Below are positions 1 through 9,801 of a DNA stretch of 64,000 nucleotides, piece by piece. Below the pieces are notes generated by a model that made no database searches, was not told the DNA's origin, and was given only the letters and a program-made list of their open reading frames with translations. The stretch comes from Acidobacteriota bacterium (GTDB taxonomy: Bacteria > Acidobacteriota > Terriglobia > Terriglobales > Acidobacteriaceae), in the NCBI GenBank assembly GCA_021791875.1, contig JAJYVU010000001.1:225080-289079 (forward strand), in the 5' to 3' direction. Position numbers and translations under genes: made by a program. Numbering within the stretch: position 1 is the first letter of the stretch; every line of letters begins with the position of its first letter.

Positions 1-966
1 ATCGGCTTCCGCGGTGAACTGGTAGGGAAGCTCGCCAGGGCTGATTTCGTTGACAGGTCCGTGGACGGTGGTGCCGTGGAACTTCAATCCGTCATACAGG
101 AACGCCGGCTCAACCCAAAGATTGCCTTTGGTTCCGTCGATGCTGAGGAATGCGGGAGCGATGTATCCATAAGAGGAGCCGCTCGATGCAATCGTGCCGG
201 AGGGGAACCTCATTGTGAACTGGATGCTCTCTTCCACTTTTGCGAAGCGTGGGCCAGGGATTTTGGTTGCCACCTGCGCAGAGAACGATGCGGGTTCTTC
301 GCCTGCGATCCAGCGGATCGTGTTCAGTGGGTAGATGCCGAGATCGAGCAGCGAGCCTCCGCCTGAAAGCTTGGGATCGAGCCGCCAGCCCTTGTATTTC
401 GGGCCGTAAAACCCTCCCTGAAAGCCCTGGATTTCGCCAATGGCGCCGCTGCGAGCCATGCTGCGAATCTGCCGCCACATGGGGTCGTAATGGACGCGGT
501 AGGCGATCATCAGCTTCACATTGTTTTCTCGGCAGGCGTCGATCATTTGCCGGCATTCGGCTGAGGAGATCGCCATGGGTTTCTCGCAAAGGACATGCTT
601 TCCTGCTTTAGCCGCGCGGATGGTGTATTCGGCGTGCATGCTATTGGGAAGACCGATATAAACCGCGTCGATGTCAGGGTTGTTGGCTATCTCGTCGTAA
701 TTTTCGTAGTTATAAACCGCCTTGGGAGAGACCCCGTAGAGGGCTTCGTATTTTGGAGCTTTTTCCGTGGCGTGGCCTGTGACGAGTGCGGTCACCTTGC
801 ATTTGGTGGACAGAGCGCAGGCTCGCATGAAGATGTCCGAGATGGCTCCGAGGCCGACAGGTGCAAAGCGCACTGGCTTGTGCTCCTCGGCGTGCACCGG
901 AAGTGCGGTGGCGGCAGCGGCCATGAGGGAAAGCCTGGTGAAGTCGCGACGATCGATGGGACTCAT
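1..966 (-). CDS. Gfo/Idh/MocA-family oxidoreductase, Tat-exported, 3' end cut by the window edge
   Basis: NAD(P)-dependent sugar oxidoreductase of the glucose-fructose oxidoreductase type. About 322 residues are present and the C-terminus lies outside the window. The ATG at 966 opens a twin-arginine signal (DRRDFTRLSLMAAAATALP, residues 5-23), so the protein should be exported folded, as GFOR is. A Rossmann segment with PVGLGAIS follows near residue 36. The family signature CEKPMA lies at about residues 127-132 (Lys129 would be the catalytic lysine), and SGGGSLLDLGIYPLN (about 201-215) belongs to the C-terminal sheet domain. Its start is 20 nt after the stop of the upstream lactonase, so the two are probably co-transcribed. 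Together they could oxidise a sugar and then open the lactone in the periplasm. The substrate cannot be read from the sequence. Confidence 0.9.
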   Translation of the reverse strand, partial: MSPIDRRDFTRLSLMAAAATALPVHAEEHKPVRFAPVGLGAISDIFMRACALSTKCKVTALVTGHATEKAPKYEALYGVSPKAVYNYENYDEIANNPDIDAVYIGLPNSMHAEYTIRAAKAGKHVLCEKPMAISSAECRQMIDACRENNVKLMIAYRVHYDPMWRQIRSMARSGAIGEIQGFQGGFYGPKYKGWRLDPKLSGGGSLLDLGIYPLNTIRWIAGEEPASFSAQVATKIPGPRFAKVEESIQFTMRFPSGTIASSGSSYGYIAPAFLSIDGTKGNLWVEPAFLYDGLKFHGTTVHGPVNEISPGELPYQFTAEAD

Positions 967-986
967 ATCTCCTCCAGATCATTGGG

Positions 987-2003
987 CTAGCGGCGAAACA
1001 CGGGCAGGTAACCCTTCACGAGCGTGCGAATGCGGTAGACATGCGAAGTGTCCATGATGTACAGCGTTGTTCCGTTGCCGCCCCACGCAAGGTTGGCGGC
1101 CACCTGCGGCAGCACGATCAGCCCCAGCACCTTGCCCTGCGGCGTGATGACGCGAATGCCTCCCGGCCCGGTTGTCCAGATGTTGCCGCGGCTGTCGATC
1201 TTCATGCCGTCGGGGATGCCCGGGCCTTCCTTGCCAGTAAAGTCGATGATGTCGTGCGGCGGCCCGACCGTACCATTTTTATGCAGCGGATAGGCGATGA
1301 CCCGCTCGGCTGGGCCTGAGTTGTTGACATAGAGCGTTTTATTGTCGGGCGAGAGCGCGATGCCGTTCGGAAGGGTGAGATTCTTGATGATCGCTGTGAG
1401 TTTTCCGTTTTTGTAGTGGTAGACGCCGTTGAAGGGGATCTGCTTGAGGGGGCTATGGTCGCCGCCTTTCAAGCCATAGGGCGGGTCGGTAAAGAAAAAC
1501 GAGCCATCGGGCAGAAACACAAGGTCATTGGGGCTGTTCAGGCGCTTGCCGTGGTACTTGTCGAAGAAAAGCACCGGTTTCAGATTGGGTGGTTTACCGA
1601 CCAGCTTGACGACGGCGCGAGCATACTGCTCGCACATGACGACTGTGCCGTTCTTATCCGACGCCATGGCGTTGGGGCCGGTCTTGTGCCCATCGGGAAG
1701 TGCGTAGGGCCCGTGTTTGAAGTTAATGAGTACGGTGTCCTTGCCGTCCGGTGTTACGGCGTGCACCTCGTCGCCCTCTTCGTCGGAAAACCAAAGCCGG
1801 CCGTCCCGCCACATCGGGCCCTCGGTGAAGATATAACCGCCGGAGACGACCTGCGGTTCCACGCCGGGTGCAATGAGTTTATTGAGGGCTGGAGAAAGCC
1901 GGATCACTCTTAGGGAGGCTTTTGCCGGCTGTGCGTGCGAGGCAACTGGACAGGAAAGCCCAAGGGAAACTGCAACAACGGCAATCGTGGAGAAGGTACG
2001 CAT
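987..2003 (-). CDS. SMP-30/gluconolactonase-family secreted lactonase
   Basis: Six-bladed beta-propeller of the SMP-30/LRE family, 338 residues. It starts at ATG 2003 with a Sec signal peptide (about residues 1-24, cut near SHA-Q). Family metal-site segments are visible: the EGP stretch in GGYIFTEGPMWRDG near residue 62, the SPNDLVFLPDGS segment near the middle, and a late PDGMKIDSRGN stretch. These supply the Glu, Asn and Asp that hold the divalent metal in characterised relatives. The family hydrolyses sugar lactones. The next gene downstream, 20 nt away, is a Gfo/Idh/MocA oxidoreductase, which fits a periplasmic oxidation-then-hydrolysis pair. Exact substrate unknown. Confidence 0.9.
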   Translation of the reverse strand: MRTFSTIAVVAVSLGLSCPVASHAQPAKASLRVIRLSPALNKLIAPGVEPQVVSGGYIFTEGPMWRDGRLWFSDEEGDEVHAVTPDGKDTVLINFKHGPYALPDGHKTGPNAMASDKNGTVVMCEQYARAVVKLVGKPPNLKPVLFFDKYHGKRLNSPNDLVFLPDGSFFFTDPPYGLKGGDHSPLKQIPFNGVYHYKNGKLTAIIKNLTLPNGIALSPDNKTLYVNNSGPAERVIAYPLHKNGTVGPPHDIIDFTGKEGPGIPDGMKIDSRGNIWTTGPGGIRVITPQGKVLGLIVLPQVAANLAWGGNGTTLYIMDTSHVYRIRTLVKGYLPVFRR

Positions 2004-2202
2004 GAAACTCCTTGGTGTGGCGGAGCGCCGAATGGGACGCTCTCTGCAGGATTAAACGCGGATTTGAACCGCAGGCTCAAACGTTCAGGTGATGCGCACC
2101 ATTCAGCCAGCAGTGAGGCGTTAGTTACGCGGAGCCAATAATAAGACGATTTACTAGCATCCTGCAATGTGATTGATCAGGGTGATTCCGGAGAAATGTG
2201 AG

Positions 2203-2430
2203 CGGTGGCCAGGGACGGGATCGAACCGCCGACGCCGGCCTTTGAGGGACCGCGGACTACATTATTGCGCTTGCGCCCAGAGATTGAGCGCGGCAGAAGT
2301 GAAACGGAAATGTGAGTGGTGGCTAGGGACGGGATCGAACCGCCGACGCCGGCCTTTGAGGGACCGCGGACTACATTATTGCGCTTGCGCCCAGAGATTG
2401 AGCGCGGCAGAAGTGAAACGGAAATGTGAG
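2203..2430 (-). repeat. Two tandem 114-bp repeats, each carrying a truncated 3' part of tRNA-Phe
   Basis: Two near-identical 114-bp units (2203-2316 and 2317-2430) lie directly downstream of tRNA-Phe and in phase with it. Each unit begins with the same 41 bases as the tRNA 3' end, including the CCA (CCG in the first copy), the T arm and the acceptor strand. Weaker similarity continues through the anticodon stem, then unrelated spacer follows. The two units differ at only two positions seen (2203 and 2210). Neither contains a D arm or 5' acceptor strand, so they cannot be functional tRNAs. Serial integration at a tRNA att site or tandem duplication could both explain them. Confidence 0.85.
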
Positions 2431-2505
2431 TGGTGGCCAGGGACGGGATCGAACCGCCGACGCCGGCCTTTTCAGGGCCGCGCTCTACCACTGAGCTACC
2501 TGGCC
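2431..2505 (-). tRNA. tRNA-Phe (anticodon GAA)
   Basis: On the minus strand the sequence folds as a full cloverleaf: acceptor GGCCAGG/CCTGGCC, D arm GCTC...GAGC, anticodon stem CGGCC/GGCCG with loop CTGAAAA (GAA at positions 34-36), T loop TTCGATC. The 3' CCA is encoded (2431-2433). Two truncated copies of its 3' portion follow downstream at 114-bp spacing. Confidence 0.96.
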
Positions 2506-2755
2506 TTGGAGATCCAAGGGCGCTGAAGGGTTCAGCGCGGGTGGTCGGAGGGCGATTCAGGGAGCGGGCTGGCTCAACTCCAAATAACCTCAACAACCTG
2601 ACGTAGTATAGCAGACCGGCCGGGGCGGTTTCCGGGTGTCTGATTGTGCTCGGCAAGTGTGAAAATTCTGACTCGAAGAGGGGTGTGAGGGCGGGTTTTT
2701 CTGTTGAAGCGACTAAACTTGTGCCACGACTCAATTTTCAGGAGTGTTTGGCTTG

Positions 2756-4315
2756 ATGAGACAAGGAAATGGTCTGGCGCCCGTGAGATGGCTGATATTG
2801 CTGAGCGTGGTGTGCGGAGTCCTTGCGGTTTCGGCGGCCAGGGCACAGGAGAGCGCTGCCGAGGTGAGAACGGCGCGCGCATTCGCGGAGGCGCGGCAGG
2901 AAGGACAGCCGGAGCTCGAAATGTTCCTGCGTAAGATGCCGAAGGGCGCCGATTTGCATATGCATTTGTCGGGGGCTGTCTACGCCGAGACATTTCTGAA
3001 GGATGCTGCGGAGGATCATCTGTGTGTGAATGTGGCGGGGCTGCGGTTTGACCCGAAATATCACGCGCCGGATTGCCCCAAGGGGGATGTCGCTGCGTCA
3101 ACGTTGCCGGAGGATGAGCACCTATACAGCGAGATGGTGGATTCGTTTTCGATGCGGACGTTTGTGCCGGTGACGGGCGACTCAGGCCACGACTGGTTCT
3201 TTGATACGTTCGGCCGGTTCAGCGGCCTTTCGACGAGCCATCGCGGCGAGTGGGTGAACGACGTGGCGACACGGGCCGCGGGACAGAACGAACAGTACCT
3301 GGAGCTCATGGTGACGCCGAATTTTGCGGAAGCGGCGAAGCTGGCCGAAAAGGTAGGATTCGACCCAAATTTTGCGCAGTACAGGCAGAAGCTGTTGGCG
3401 GCGGGTATCCGCAAGGAGGAGCCGGCGATTCGGAAGATGTTTTCGACGATGCTTGAGCAAAAGCGGGAACTGGAGCATTGCGGGACGCCAAAGGCGACGG
3501 CGGCCTGTGGGGTGAAAGTGCGATTCCTGTACCAGGTGCTGCGAGATATGCCTCCGCCGGATGTATTTGCGCAGATTCTGCTGGGATTTGAAGTGTCGTC
3601 GACAGATCCGGATGTGGTAGGGATCAACCTGGTGCAGCCGGAGGATGGGTATTACTCGCTGAAGGACTACACGATGCACATGGAGATGATCCATGTCCTG
3701 CACGAGTTTTATCCGAAGGTGAACATTACTCTGCATGCGGGCGAATTGACGATGGGTATGGTACCGCCGAAGGATCTGCGGTTCCACATTCGGCAGGCTG
3801 TGGAAATTGCGGGCGCGGAGCGCATTGGTCATGGAGTGGACATTGCGTATGAAAATCACCCGATAGAGCTGCTGCACGAGATGGCGCGGAAGCACATCAT
3901 GGTTGAGATCAACCTGACGAGCAACGCGGATATTCTGGGGGTGAAGGGCAAAGATCATCCGTTTATGCTGTACCGGAAGTATGGCGTGCCGGTGGCGCTC
4001 TCGACAGATGACGAGGGCGTGGAGCGGATCGATTTAACGCATGAATATGTGCGCGCGGCCGAGACTTATCCGCTGACGTACGAGGATATGAAACTACTGG
4101 CGCGGACATCGATTGCGCACGCGTTTTTGCCGGGTAAGAGCCTGTGGGTGCGTTACACGCCGGAGCGACTGACGACGCCGGTCCCGGCGTGCAGAGGGCA
4201 GCTTGGCAACGCGAAGCCCACGGGAGCATGCGCACAACTGGTGGATCACAGCCAGAAGGCGCAGGAAGAGTGGGAGCTGGAGCGGAGATTTCAATTGTTC
4301 GAGGCAAGTTTTTAA
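2756..4315 (+). CDS. Secreted adenosine deaminase-family protein
   Basis: Metal-dependent amidohydrolase of the adenosine deaminase family, about 519 residues, longer than the roughly 330-350 of cytosolic ADA and closer to secreted ADGF-like forms. Motifs in order: HMHLSG (metal-binding HxH, about residues 68-70), HAGE near 326 (catalytic Glu), GHG near 358, and STDDE near 415 (metal Asp pair). The N-terminus (MRQGNGLAPVRW then a hydrophobic run ending AARAQ) is a Sec signal peptide, so it acts outside the cytoplasm. ATG 2756 was preferred over GTG 2744 because the CAGGAG Shine-Dalgarno at 2739-2744 sits about 11 nt before it. A glycosyltransferase gene follows 3 nt after the stop. The nucleoside substrate is inferred from the family only. 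Confidence 0.9.
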   Translation: MRQGNGLAPVRWLILLSVVCGVLAVSAARAQESAAEVRTARAFAEARQEGQPELEMFLRKMPKGADLHMHLSGAVYAETFLKDAAEDHLCVNVAGLRFDPKYHAPDCPKGDVAASTLPEDEHLYSEMVDSFSMRTFVPVTGDSGHDWFFDTFGRFSGLSTSHRGEWVNDVATRAAGQNEQYLELMVTPNFAEAAKLAEKVGFDPNFAQYRQKLLAAGIRKEEPAIRKMFSTMLEQKRELEHCGTPKATAACGVKVRFLYQVLRDMPPPDVFAQILLGFEVSSTDPDVVGINLVQPEDGYYSLKDYTMHMEMIHVLHEFYPKVNITLHAGELTMGMVPPKDLRFHIRQAVEIAGAERIGHGVDIAYENHPIELLHEMARKHIMVEINLTSNADILGVKGKDHPFMLYRKYGVPVALSTDDEGVERIDLTHEYVRAAETYPLTYEDMKLLARTSIAHAFLPGKSLWVRYTPERLTTPVPACRGQLGNAKPTGACAQLVDHSQKAQEEWELERRFQLFEASF

Positions 4316-4318
4316 GGC

Positions 4319-5590
4319 ATGCGGATTGTACTGACGACATTTGGGACGTTTGGCGACGTCAATCCACTGATTGGGCTATCGCTGGAATTGAAGCGGCGCG
4401 GGCATGCACCCGTGCTGGCGATTCCGGAGATGTTTCGCGAGAAGATTGAACCGTTGGGCATTGAGTTTGCGCGTGTGCGGCCAGACCAGGATCCGCATGA
4501 CAAGCGGCTTGTGGCGATGATTTACGACATCAAGCACGGGACCGAACGAGGACTGCGGGAGTTTCTGTTTCCGTCGATTCGCGAAAGCTATGAAGATTTG
4601 CTGGAAGCCGTGAGCGCGAAGGGCGGGGCGGATTTGCTGGTGGCTGGTGAACTGGCGTATGCGGCTCCGATTGTGGCCGAAAAGACCGGAGTACCATGGG
4701 CGAGCTATGTGCTGGCTCCATTTTCATTTTTTTCAGCCTATGATCCGCCGGTACTGCCGCCGTATCCGCTTTTGGCGAAGGTGCAAGCAGTGGTGCCCGG
4801 AACCGGCCAAGTGGTAGCGCGGTTTGCTCGCTACGTAACGCGGAAGTGGCCGGAACCGATATACGAGTTGCGCAGAGAGTTGGGGCTGCCGCGCGGCAAG
4901 GATCCCATTTTTGACGCGAAGCACTCGGAGCGGCTGGCGCTGGCGCTGTTTTCGAGCGTGCTGGGTGAGAAGCAACTGGATTGGCCGGAGCATACGCGGA
5001 TTACCGGGTTTGTGTACTACGACGGGGATGCGGGTGTGCAGGAACTGGCGCCGGAGTTGAGGCAGTTTTTGGAGTCTGGACCTGCGCCGGTTGTGTTTAC
5101 GCTGGGTTCGGCGGCAGTGCTGGACGCGGGGAGCTTTTACGAAGAGAGCGCGCGTTTGGCGGAAGAGTTGAATCAGCGTGCCGTGCTACTGGTGGGCAAT
5201 GAGCCGGGGAATTATCCGAAGCGGAAGCTGCCGGACAGCATCTTTGTGGCGGAGTATGCGCCGTACTCGCGGATTTTGCCGTATGCATCCGTGGTCGTGC
5301 ATCAGGGCGGAGTGGGGACGACAGCGCAGACGTTGCGTGCGGGCAAGCCGATGCTGGTGATGCCATACAGTCACGACCAGCCGGACAATGCGCGGAGGGT
5401 GCGGCGGCTGGGCGTGGCGGAGGTGATTGGGCGTCCGCAATATAACGCGCGGACAGCGATGCGGCCACTGCGCGCGCTGCTGGAAAAGCCGACCTATGCG
5501 CGGAGGGCGGTTGAAATTGCACATGCCGTTCGAGCCGAGCATGGGGCACAGACAGCGTGTTCGGCGCTGGAAGAGATCTTCAAGAAGTAG
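4319..5590 (+). CDS. Glycosyltransferase, MGT/UGT-like (GT1)
   Basis: A 423-residue GT-B glycosyltransferase resembling macrolide and sterol glycosyltransferases. The N-terminal domain starts with RIVLTTFGTFGDVNPLIGL, the acceptor-domain opening of this family. The C-terminal nucleotide-sugar site is clear at about residues 324-360: VVVHQGGVGTTAQTLRAG followed by MPYSHDQPDNA. It transfers a sugar from an NDP-sugar to a small lipophilic acceptor, but the acceptor is not deducible. It has no signal peptide and is cytoplasmic. The start lies 3 nt after the stop of the secreted deaminase, so the two are read together. It converges on the VOC gene downstream. Confidence 0.9.
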   Translation: MRIVLTTFGTFGDVNPLIGLSLELKRRGHAPVLAIPEMFREKIEPLGIEFARVRPDQDPHDKRLVAMIYDIKHGTERGLREFLFPSIRESYEDLLEAVSAKGGADLLVAGELAYAAPIVAEKTGVPWASYVLAPFSFFSAYDPPVLPPYPLLAKVQAVVPGTGQVVARFARYVTRKWPEPIYELRRELGLPRGKDPIFDAKHSERLALALFSSVLGEKQLDWPEHTRITGFVYYDGDAGVQELAPELRQFLESGPAPVVFTLGSAAVLDAGSFYEESARLAEELNQRAVLLVGNEPGNYPKRKLPDSIFVAEYAPYSRILPYASVVVHQGGVGTTAQTLRAGKPMLVMPYSHDQPDNARRVRRLGVAEVIGRPQYNARTAMRPLRALLEKPTYARRAVEIAHAVRAEHGAQTACSALEEIFKK

Positions 5591-5660
5591 CAAAAGTATG
5601 GCCGCCGAGAGATTCGACCAAGGCAGTGTTTCGCGAAAAGTGGATCTGTAATCGACGTAG

Positions 5661-6608
5661 TTACGGTTTTGGCGGAGTGGGATTGGCGGCGGTGAAGGGC
5701 GAGCAGCAGGGTTTTTCGACGGGAGTGTATTCCATCAGCTCGACTCGGGCATCGTCCGGCGCGTAGACGTTGAACTGCCATTTGCCGTCGCGGCCGATCT
5801 GCGGGCCGTTGTAGCGGTTACTCTTGAGCCGGCCTTCCTTGCTCAGCGTGGTGACGGCCTGCTCCATGTTGACGATGCCGATGGAGAAGTGGTCGAGGAT
5901 GCCAAGCTGCTGCTTGGAAATGTGCGCGGGGATGCCGCTGCCGGAGGGTCCGCTGGTGAGCATGTATTCGATCCAGTCGTGGCCGTTGGGAACCTGTTGG
6001 GATACCCAGTCGATTTTGCCGGGCTTCATGCCGCCGTACCAGTAGGGGCGGAAGCCGAGGATGGTGCGATAGAAGGTGTCTTCTTTGGCGCGGCTGTGGA
6101 CCATGAAACCAAAGTGGATCATGTGGCGGCCGATGGGGTCCGCGCCGGCCATGGAGACGCCGTGTGGCGGCGGTTGTACGAACTGGACGTGGTTGCCTTC
6201 GGGGTCGAGGACATTGAACCAGTAGCTGCCGTCGGAGGCATGGCTCACATGAGCGGGCACCTTGATGCCGCGCGACTGGAGATAGAGGCGCAGCTGGCGG
6301 GCGTTGGTGGTGAGGAAGCCGATCTGGGCGAGGCGGTTGACGCCTTCGTTGGCGGGCAGGGGCAGGATTTCGACGAATTGGTCTGAGTCGATGTAATAGC
6401 GCGCGCCGGCGGAATTTTCGGGGTCAGACATCTTTTTGAGGCCGATGTCGTGTACGTAGAAATGCTGGGACTCGACGGGATGCGAGGAATAGAAGGAGAT
6501 GTGCGAAATGCCGGTGATTGGCGGGCGAGCGGGTTGCTGTGCCATGGCCGGAGCAAGGGCCGCGAGCGGCAGGGCAAGCGTTGCGGCGAAGGTAATCAAA
6601 CGTTTCAT
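5661..6608 (-). CDS. Exported VOC (glyoxalase/dioxygenase-fold) protein
   Basis: A 315-residue protein with a signal peptide (MKRLITFAATLALPLAALAPAMA) and two VOC modules. The first opens with GISHISFYSSHPVESQHFY (about residues 30-50), the second near HMIHFGFMVHSRAKEDTFY. The fold serves metal-dependent glyoxalases, dioxygenases and resistance proteins. The His and Glu pattern is compatible with metal binding but the reaction cannot be named. Start chosen at ATG 6608 because AGGAG lies 8 nt upstream; an in-frame ATG 30 nt earlier has no such site. Divergent from alaS and convergent with the glycosyltransferase. Confidence 0.85.
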   Translation of the reverse strand: MKRLITFAATLALPLAALAPAMAQQPARPPITGISHISFYSSHPVESQHFYVHDIGLKKMSDPENSAGARYYIDSDQFVEILPLPANEGVNRLAQIGFLTTNARQLRLYLQSRGIKVPAHVSHASDGSYWFNVLDPEGNHVQFVQPPPHGVSMAGADPIGRHMIHFGFMVHSRAKEDTFYRTILGFRPYWYGGMKPGKIDWVSQQVPNGHDWIEYMLTSGPSGSGIPAHISKQQLGILDHFSIGIVNMEQAVTTLSKEGRLKSNRYNGPQIGRDGKWQFNVYAPDDARVELMEYTPVEKPCCSPFTAANPTPPKP

Positions 6609-6749
6609 TGGGCGGCTCCTGGCGAGAATAATCGCCAAACAGGATACTCCTTCGGAGTAAGAGTGGTATACCCGGGCGGGTGCGGGCGTATGGAAAGCAG
6701 GCGACCCTGTTGGCGCGCCGAATACGACTCTCTTGATTACACTTAAGAC

Positions 6750-9665
6750 ATGCCTTTCCGCTCTGGATCTGACATTCGCGAGACCTTTCTACGCTTTTTT
6801 GAGAGCAAGGGACACCGTCGTGTCCATTCTTCGTCACTCGTTCCGGCGAACGACCCCACGTTGCTGTTTACCAACGCAGGGATGAACCAGTTCAAGGATG
6901 TGTTCCTTGGGTTGGAGCAGCGAGATTATGTGCGGGCGACGACCTCGCAGAAGTGTGTGCGGGCGGGCGGCAAGCACAACGATCTGGAGAACGTGGGGTT
7001 TACGCGGCGTCACCACACGTTTTTTGAAATGCTGGGGAATTTCAGCTTTGGCGACTACTTCAAGCGCGAGGCGATTGCCTATGCGTGGGAACTGGTGACA
7101 TCGCCGGAGTGGTTCGGGCTGCCGAAGGACCGGCTTTACGTGACAATCTTCAAGGGCGAGAACGGGGTTCCGCGGGATGAGGAGGCGTACGAGCTGTGGC
7201 GCGGACAGGGGGTTCCGGCGGAGCGTATTTTCGAGTTCGGGACAAAAGACAACTTCTGGCAGATGGGCGATACGGGGCCATGCGGGCCATGCTCGGAGAT
7301 TTTCTACGATATGGGGCTGGAGGCGGCGGAAACGCCGGGGGTGGACAAGCCGTTTGGGCAGGACGATGCGCGGTACGTGGAGATCTGGAACCTGGTATTC
7401 ATGCAGTTTGATCGGTCGTCGAACGGGGAGTTGGCGCTGCTGCCGAAGCCGTCGATTGATACAGGCGCGGGACTGGAGCGGCTGGCCGCGGTGATGCAGG
7501 GGAAGATCAGTAATTTTGATACGGATTTGTTCATACCACTAATACAAAGGGCGGCGGAGCTGACGCTCACGAAATACGGGGACGGCGGTTCGCCGAGCGA
7601 TGCATCGCTCAGGATTATTGCGGACCATGCGCGGGCGGCGACGTTTTTGATCAGCGATGGTGTGCTGCCGGCGAACGAAGGGCGCGGGTATGTACTGAGG
7701 AAGATTTTGCGGCGCGGGATTCGGCACGGGCGGCTGTTGGGGCAGGAGCAGCCGTTCATGGGTCAGATGGTGTATGCGGTGCGGGATGAGATGCAGGCGG
7801 CGTATCCGGAGCTGAAGGAGAGCGCCGAGCGCGTGGCGAAAGTGGTGGAGGGTGAGGAGCGGCAGTTTGCACGGGTGCTGGAGATTGGATCGGGCCGGCT
7901 TTCGCAACACATCAAGAGTCTGGTTCGCGATTGGCAGGACCATGCATTTGCCATAGCAATGAACGCTGCTGGTTTAAGCAATCCAGAGATAGAGGCTCTC
8001 GACCCAATCGTTCATGCGATCGAGCCGACCAATACTGGTGTAGAGGTACGCGAGCGCATTTACCGCAGTTGCCGAGATCTGTCTATTGCCCCGGATCAAA
8101 CCTACCTGTTCCTTCAAGAGCTGAATAAGTGGCTTGAAATCCAAAGGCAGAAGAACTTGATGGTGGATGGCAGATTTGGCTTTCATCTTTATGAGACGTA
8201 TGGGTTGCCGCTGGATTTCATGATGGACGCGGCGCGAGATGCGGGCATCAAGTTTGATCTGACGGGGTTTGAAGAAGCACGGGCCGAAGAGCAGGCGCGG
8301 GCGCGCGCGTCGTGGAAGGGCGGTGCGAAGCAGTCGGCGAGCCCGGTGTTTCTACAGTTGCCGAAGACGGAGTTTGAGGGCTACCGCAAGCTGCGCGTGG
8401 ACGGCGCCGAGGTGCTGGCCATTGTGAAAGATGGGCTGGGCGTGAAGGCGGCGAATCCGGGCGACACGGTGGAAGTGGTGCTGAACACGACGAGTTTCTA
8501 TGCGGATTCGGGCGGGCAGATTGGGGACCATGGGTGGTTGTATTCGGAGGATCACAACTCGGTGGTGGCCGAAGTGAGCGGCTGCACAAAGCCGGTGCAG
8601 GGCGTGTTTGCGCACAAGGCGGTGCTACGGCAGACGCTGGTAGTGGGCGACAAGGTGGACACGGTGGTAGATGCGGATTTCCGCGCAGCGACGCGGCGGA
8701 ATCATACCGGTACGCACCTTTTACATGCCGCGTTGCGGGAGGTGCTGGGCGCGCATGTGAAACAGGCCGGGTCGCTGGTGGAGCCGGGACGGCTGCGGTT
8801 TGACTTTTCGCACTTTGCGCAGATTGCCGATGAGGAACTGCAGGACATTGAGGACATCATCAACAAGGAAGTGCTAAAGAACACGAAGGTGGAGACGCTG
8901 GAGGATGTTCCGATAGATGTGGCCGTGAATGAGTATCACGCGATGGCGCTGTTTGGCGAGAAGTATGGTGAGCGCGTGCGCGTAGTGAAGATTGGCGACT
9001 TTTCGACGGAGCTTTGCGGTGGAACGCACACGGGCGCAACGGGCGAGATTGGCGTGGTGAAGCTGGTGAGCGAAGGCAGTGTTTCTTCTGGCGTGCGGCG
9101 CGTGGAGGCGGTGACGGGTCTGGGCGCGCTGCGGGAGTTTCGGCGGGATTATGAAGTGGCCCAGGTGGCGGTACAGGTGGCACCGAGCGCGGAGTTGTCT
9201 CCGGCAGAGGCACTGAAGCAGCGGCTGGCGGCACAGGATGAGGAGATGAAGAAGCTGCGGCGCGAGCTCGATGAGATGCGGATGAAGTCCGCGGCGAAAG
9301 CGATTGCCGGCGCGGCGGATGAGGCAGTAGAGGTGGACGACATCAAGGTACTGGCGCAGCGCGTGGACGGCGTAGACCGCGGACAGATGCGGACGCTAGT
9401 GGATAATCTGCGGACGAAGCTTGGGTCGGGTGTGGTGGTGCTGGGTTCTGCGCAGGAAGATGGCAAGGTGGCGCTGATTGTGGGCGTAACCAAGGATCTG
9501 ACCGGGCGGGTACAGGCCGGGAAGATTGTGGCGCAGGTGGCGAAAAAAGTTGGCGGCAGCGGCGGTGGACGGCCGGACATGGCCGAGGCGGGAGGGAAGG
9601 ATGCTTCGCAACTGGATGCCGCGCTCAAGAGTGTTCCCGCAGTGGTGAAGGAATTGGTGGGGTAG
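6750..9665 (+). CDS. alaS: Alanyl-tRNA synthetase with an internal insertion
   Basis: Charges tRNA-Ala with alanine in the cytoplasm. At 971 residues it is about 90 longer than usual. The N-terminal class II catalytic domain (from [10 protein letters not shown] through [18 protein letters not shown]) is complete. The editing domain shows HTGTH near residue 652 and CGGTH near 757, the zinc-binding set. The C-terminal DHHA1 region ends with [11 protein letters not shown]. Between [12 protein letters not shown] and [12 protein letters not shown], where relatives have a short linker, there is an extra segment at about residues 384-470 (7900-8160) whose base and codon use is less G-ending than its flanks. 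Frame is kept throughout. It starts at ATG 6750, divergent from the VOC gene. Confidence 0.97.
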   Translation: MPFRSGSDIRETFLRFFESKGHRRVHSSSLVPANDPTLLFTNAGMNQFKDVFLGLEQRDYVRATTSQKCVRAGGKHNDLENVGFTRRHHTFFEMLGNFSFGDYFKREAIAYAWELVTSPEWFGLPKDRLYVTIFKGENGVPRDEEAYELWRGQGVPAERIFEFGTKDNFWQMGDTGPCGPCSEIFYDMGLEAAETPGVDKPFGQDDARYVEIWNLVFMQFDRSSNGELALLPKPSIDTGAGLERLAAVMQGKISNFDTDLFIPLIQRAAELTLTKYGDGGSPSDASLRIIADHARAATFLISDGVLPANEGRGYVLRKILRRGIRHGRLLGQEQPFMGQMVYAVRDEMQAAYPELKESAERVAKVVEGEERQFARVLEIGSGRLSQHIKSLVRDWQDHAFAIAMNAAGLSNPEIEALDPIVHAIEPTNTGVEVRERIYRSCRDLSIAPDQTYLFLQELNKWLEIQRQKNLMVDGRFGFHLYETYGLPLDFMMDAARDAGIKFDLTGFEEARAEEQARARASWKGGAKQSASPVFLQLPKTEFEGYRKLRVDGAEVLAIVKDGLGVKAANPGDTVEVVLNTTSFYADSGGQIGDHGWLYSEDHNSVVAEVSGCTKPVQGVFAHKAVLRQTLVVGDKVDTVVDADFRAATRRNHTGTHLLHAALREVLGAHVKQAGSLVEPGRLRFDFSHFAQIADEELQDIEDIINKEVLKNTKVETLEDVPIDVAVNEYHAMALFGEKYGERVRVVKIGDFSTELCGGTHTGATGEIGVVKLVSEGSVSSGVRRVEAVTGLGALREFRRDYEVAQVAVQVAPSAELSPAEALKQRLAAQDEEMKKLRRELDEMRMKSAAKAIAGAADEAVEVDDIKVLAQRVDGVDRGQMRTLVDNLRTKLGSGVVVLGSAQEDGKVALIVGVTKDLTGRVQAGKIVAQVAKKVGGSGGGRPDMAEAGGKDASQLDAALKSVPAVVKELVG

Positions 9666-9801
9666 CGGCGCGGATTTCAGACGGATGTGGGCTTTTCCCG
9701 TTTCGGATGTTGGGGGCGCGGTTGCGGGTTTCAAGCTGGATTCCCCCTGAAGTGAGAGGGGCGCGGGGCTTCCTATAATTGAGGTGGCCGCCGAAACGCG
9801 T

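Noticed and set aside
2203..2430. CRISPR array from the regular 114-bp repeats
   Set aside because: The repeats are two units continuous with a tRNA, with no variable spacers between short repeats, and no cas genes are nearby.
2173..2734. Overlapping open frames in the tRNA repeat zone (2173-2526 plus, 2177-2734 minus)
   Set aside because: They arise from the tandem tRNA fragments and contain repeated peptide blocks with no protein character.
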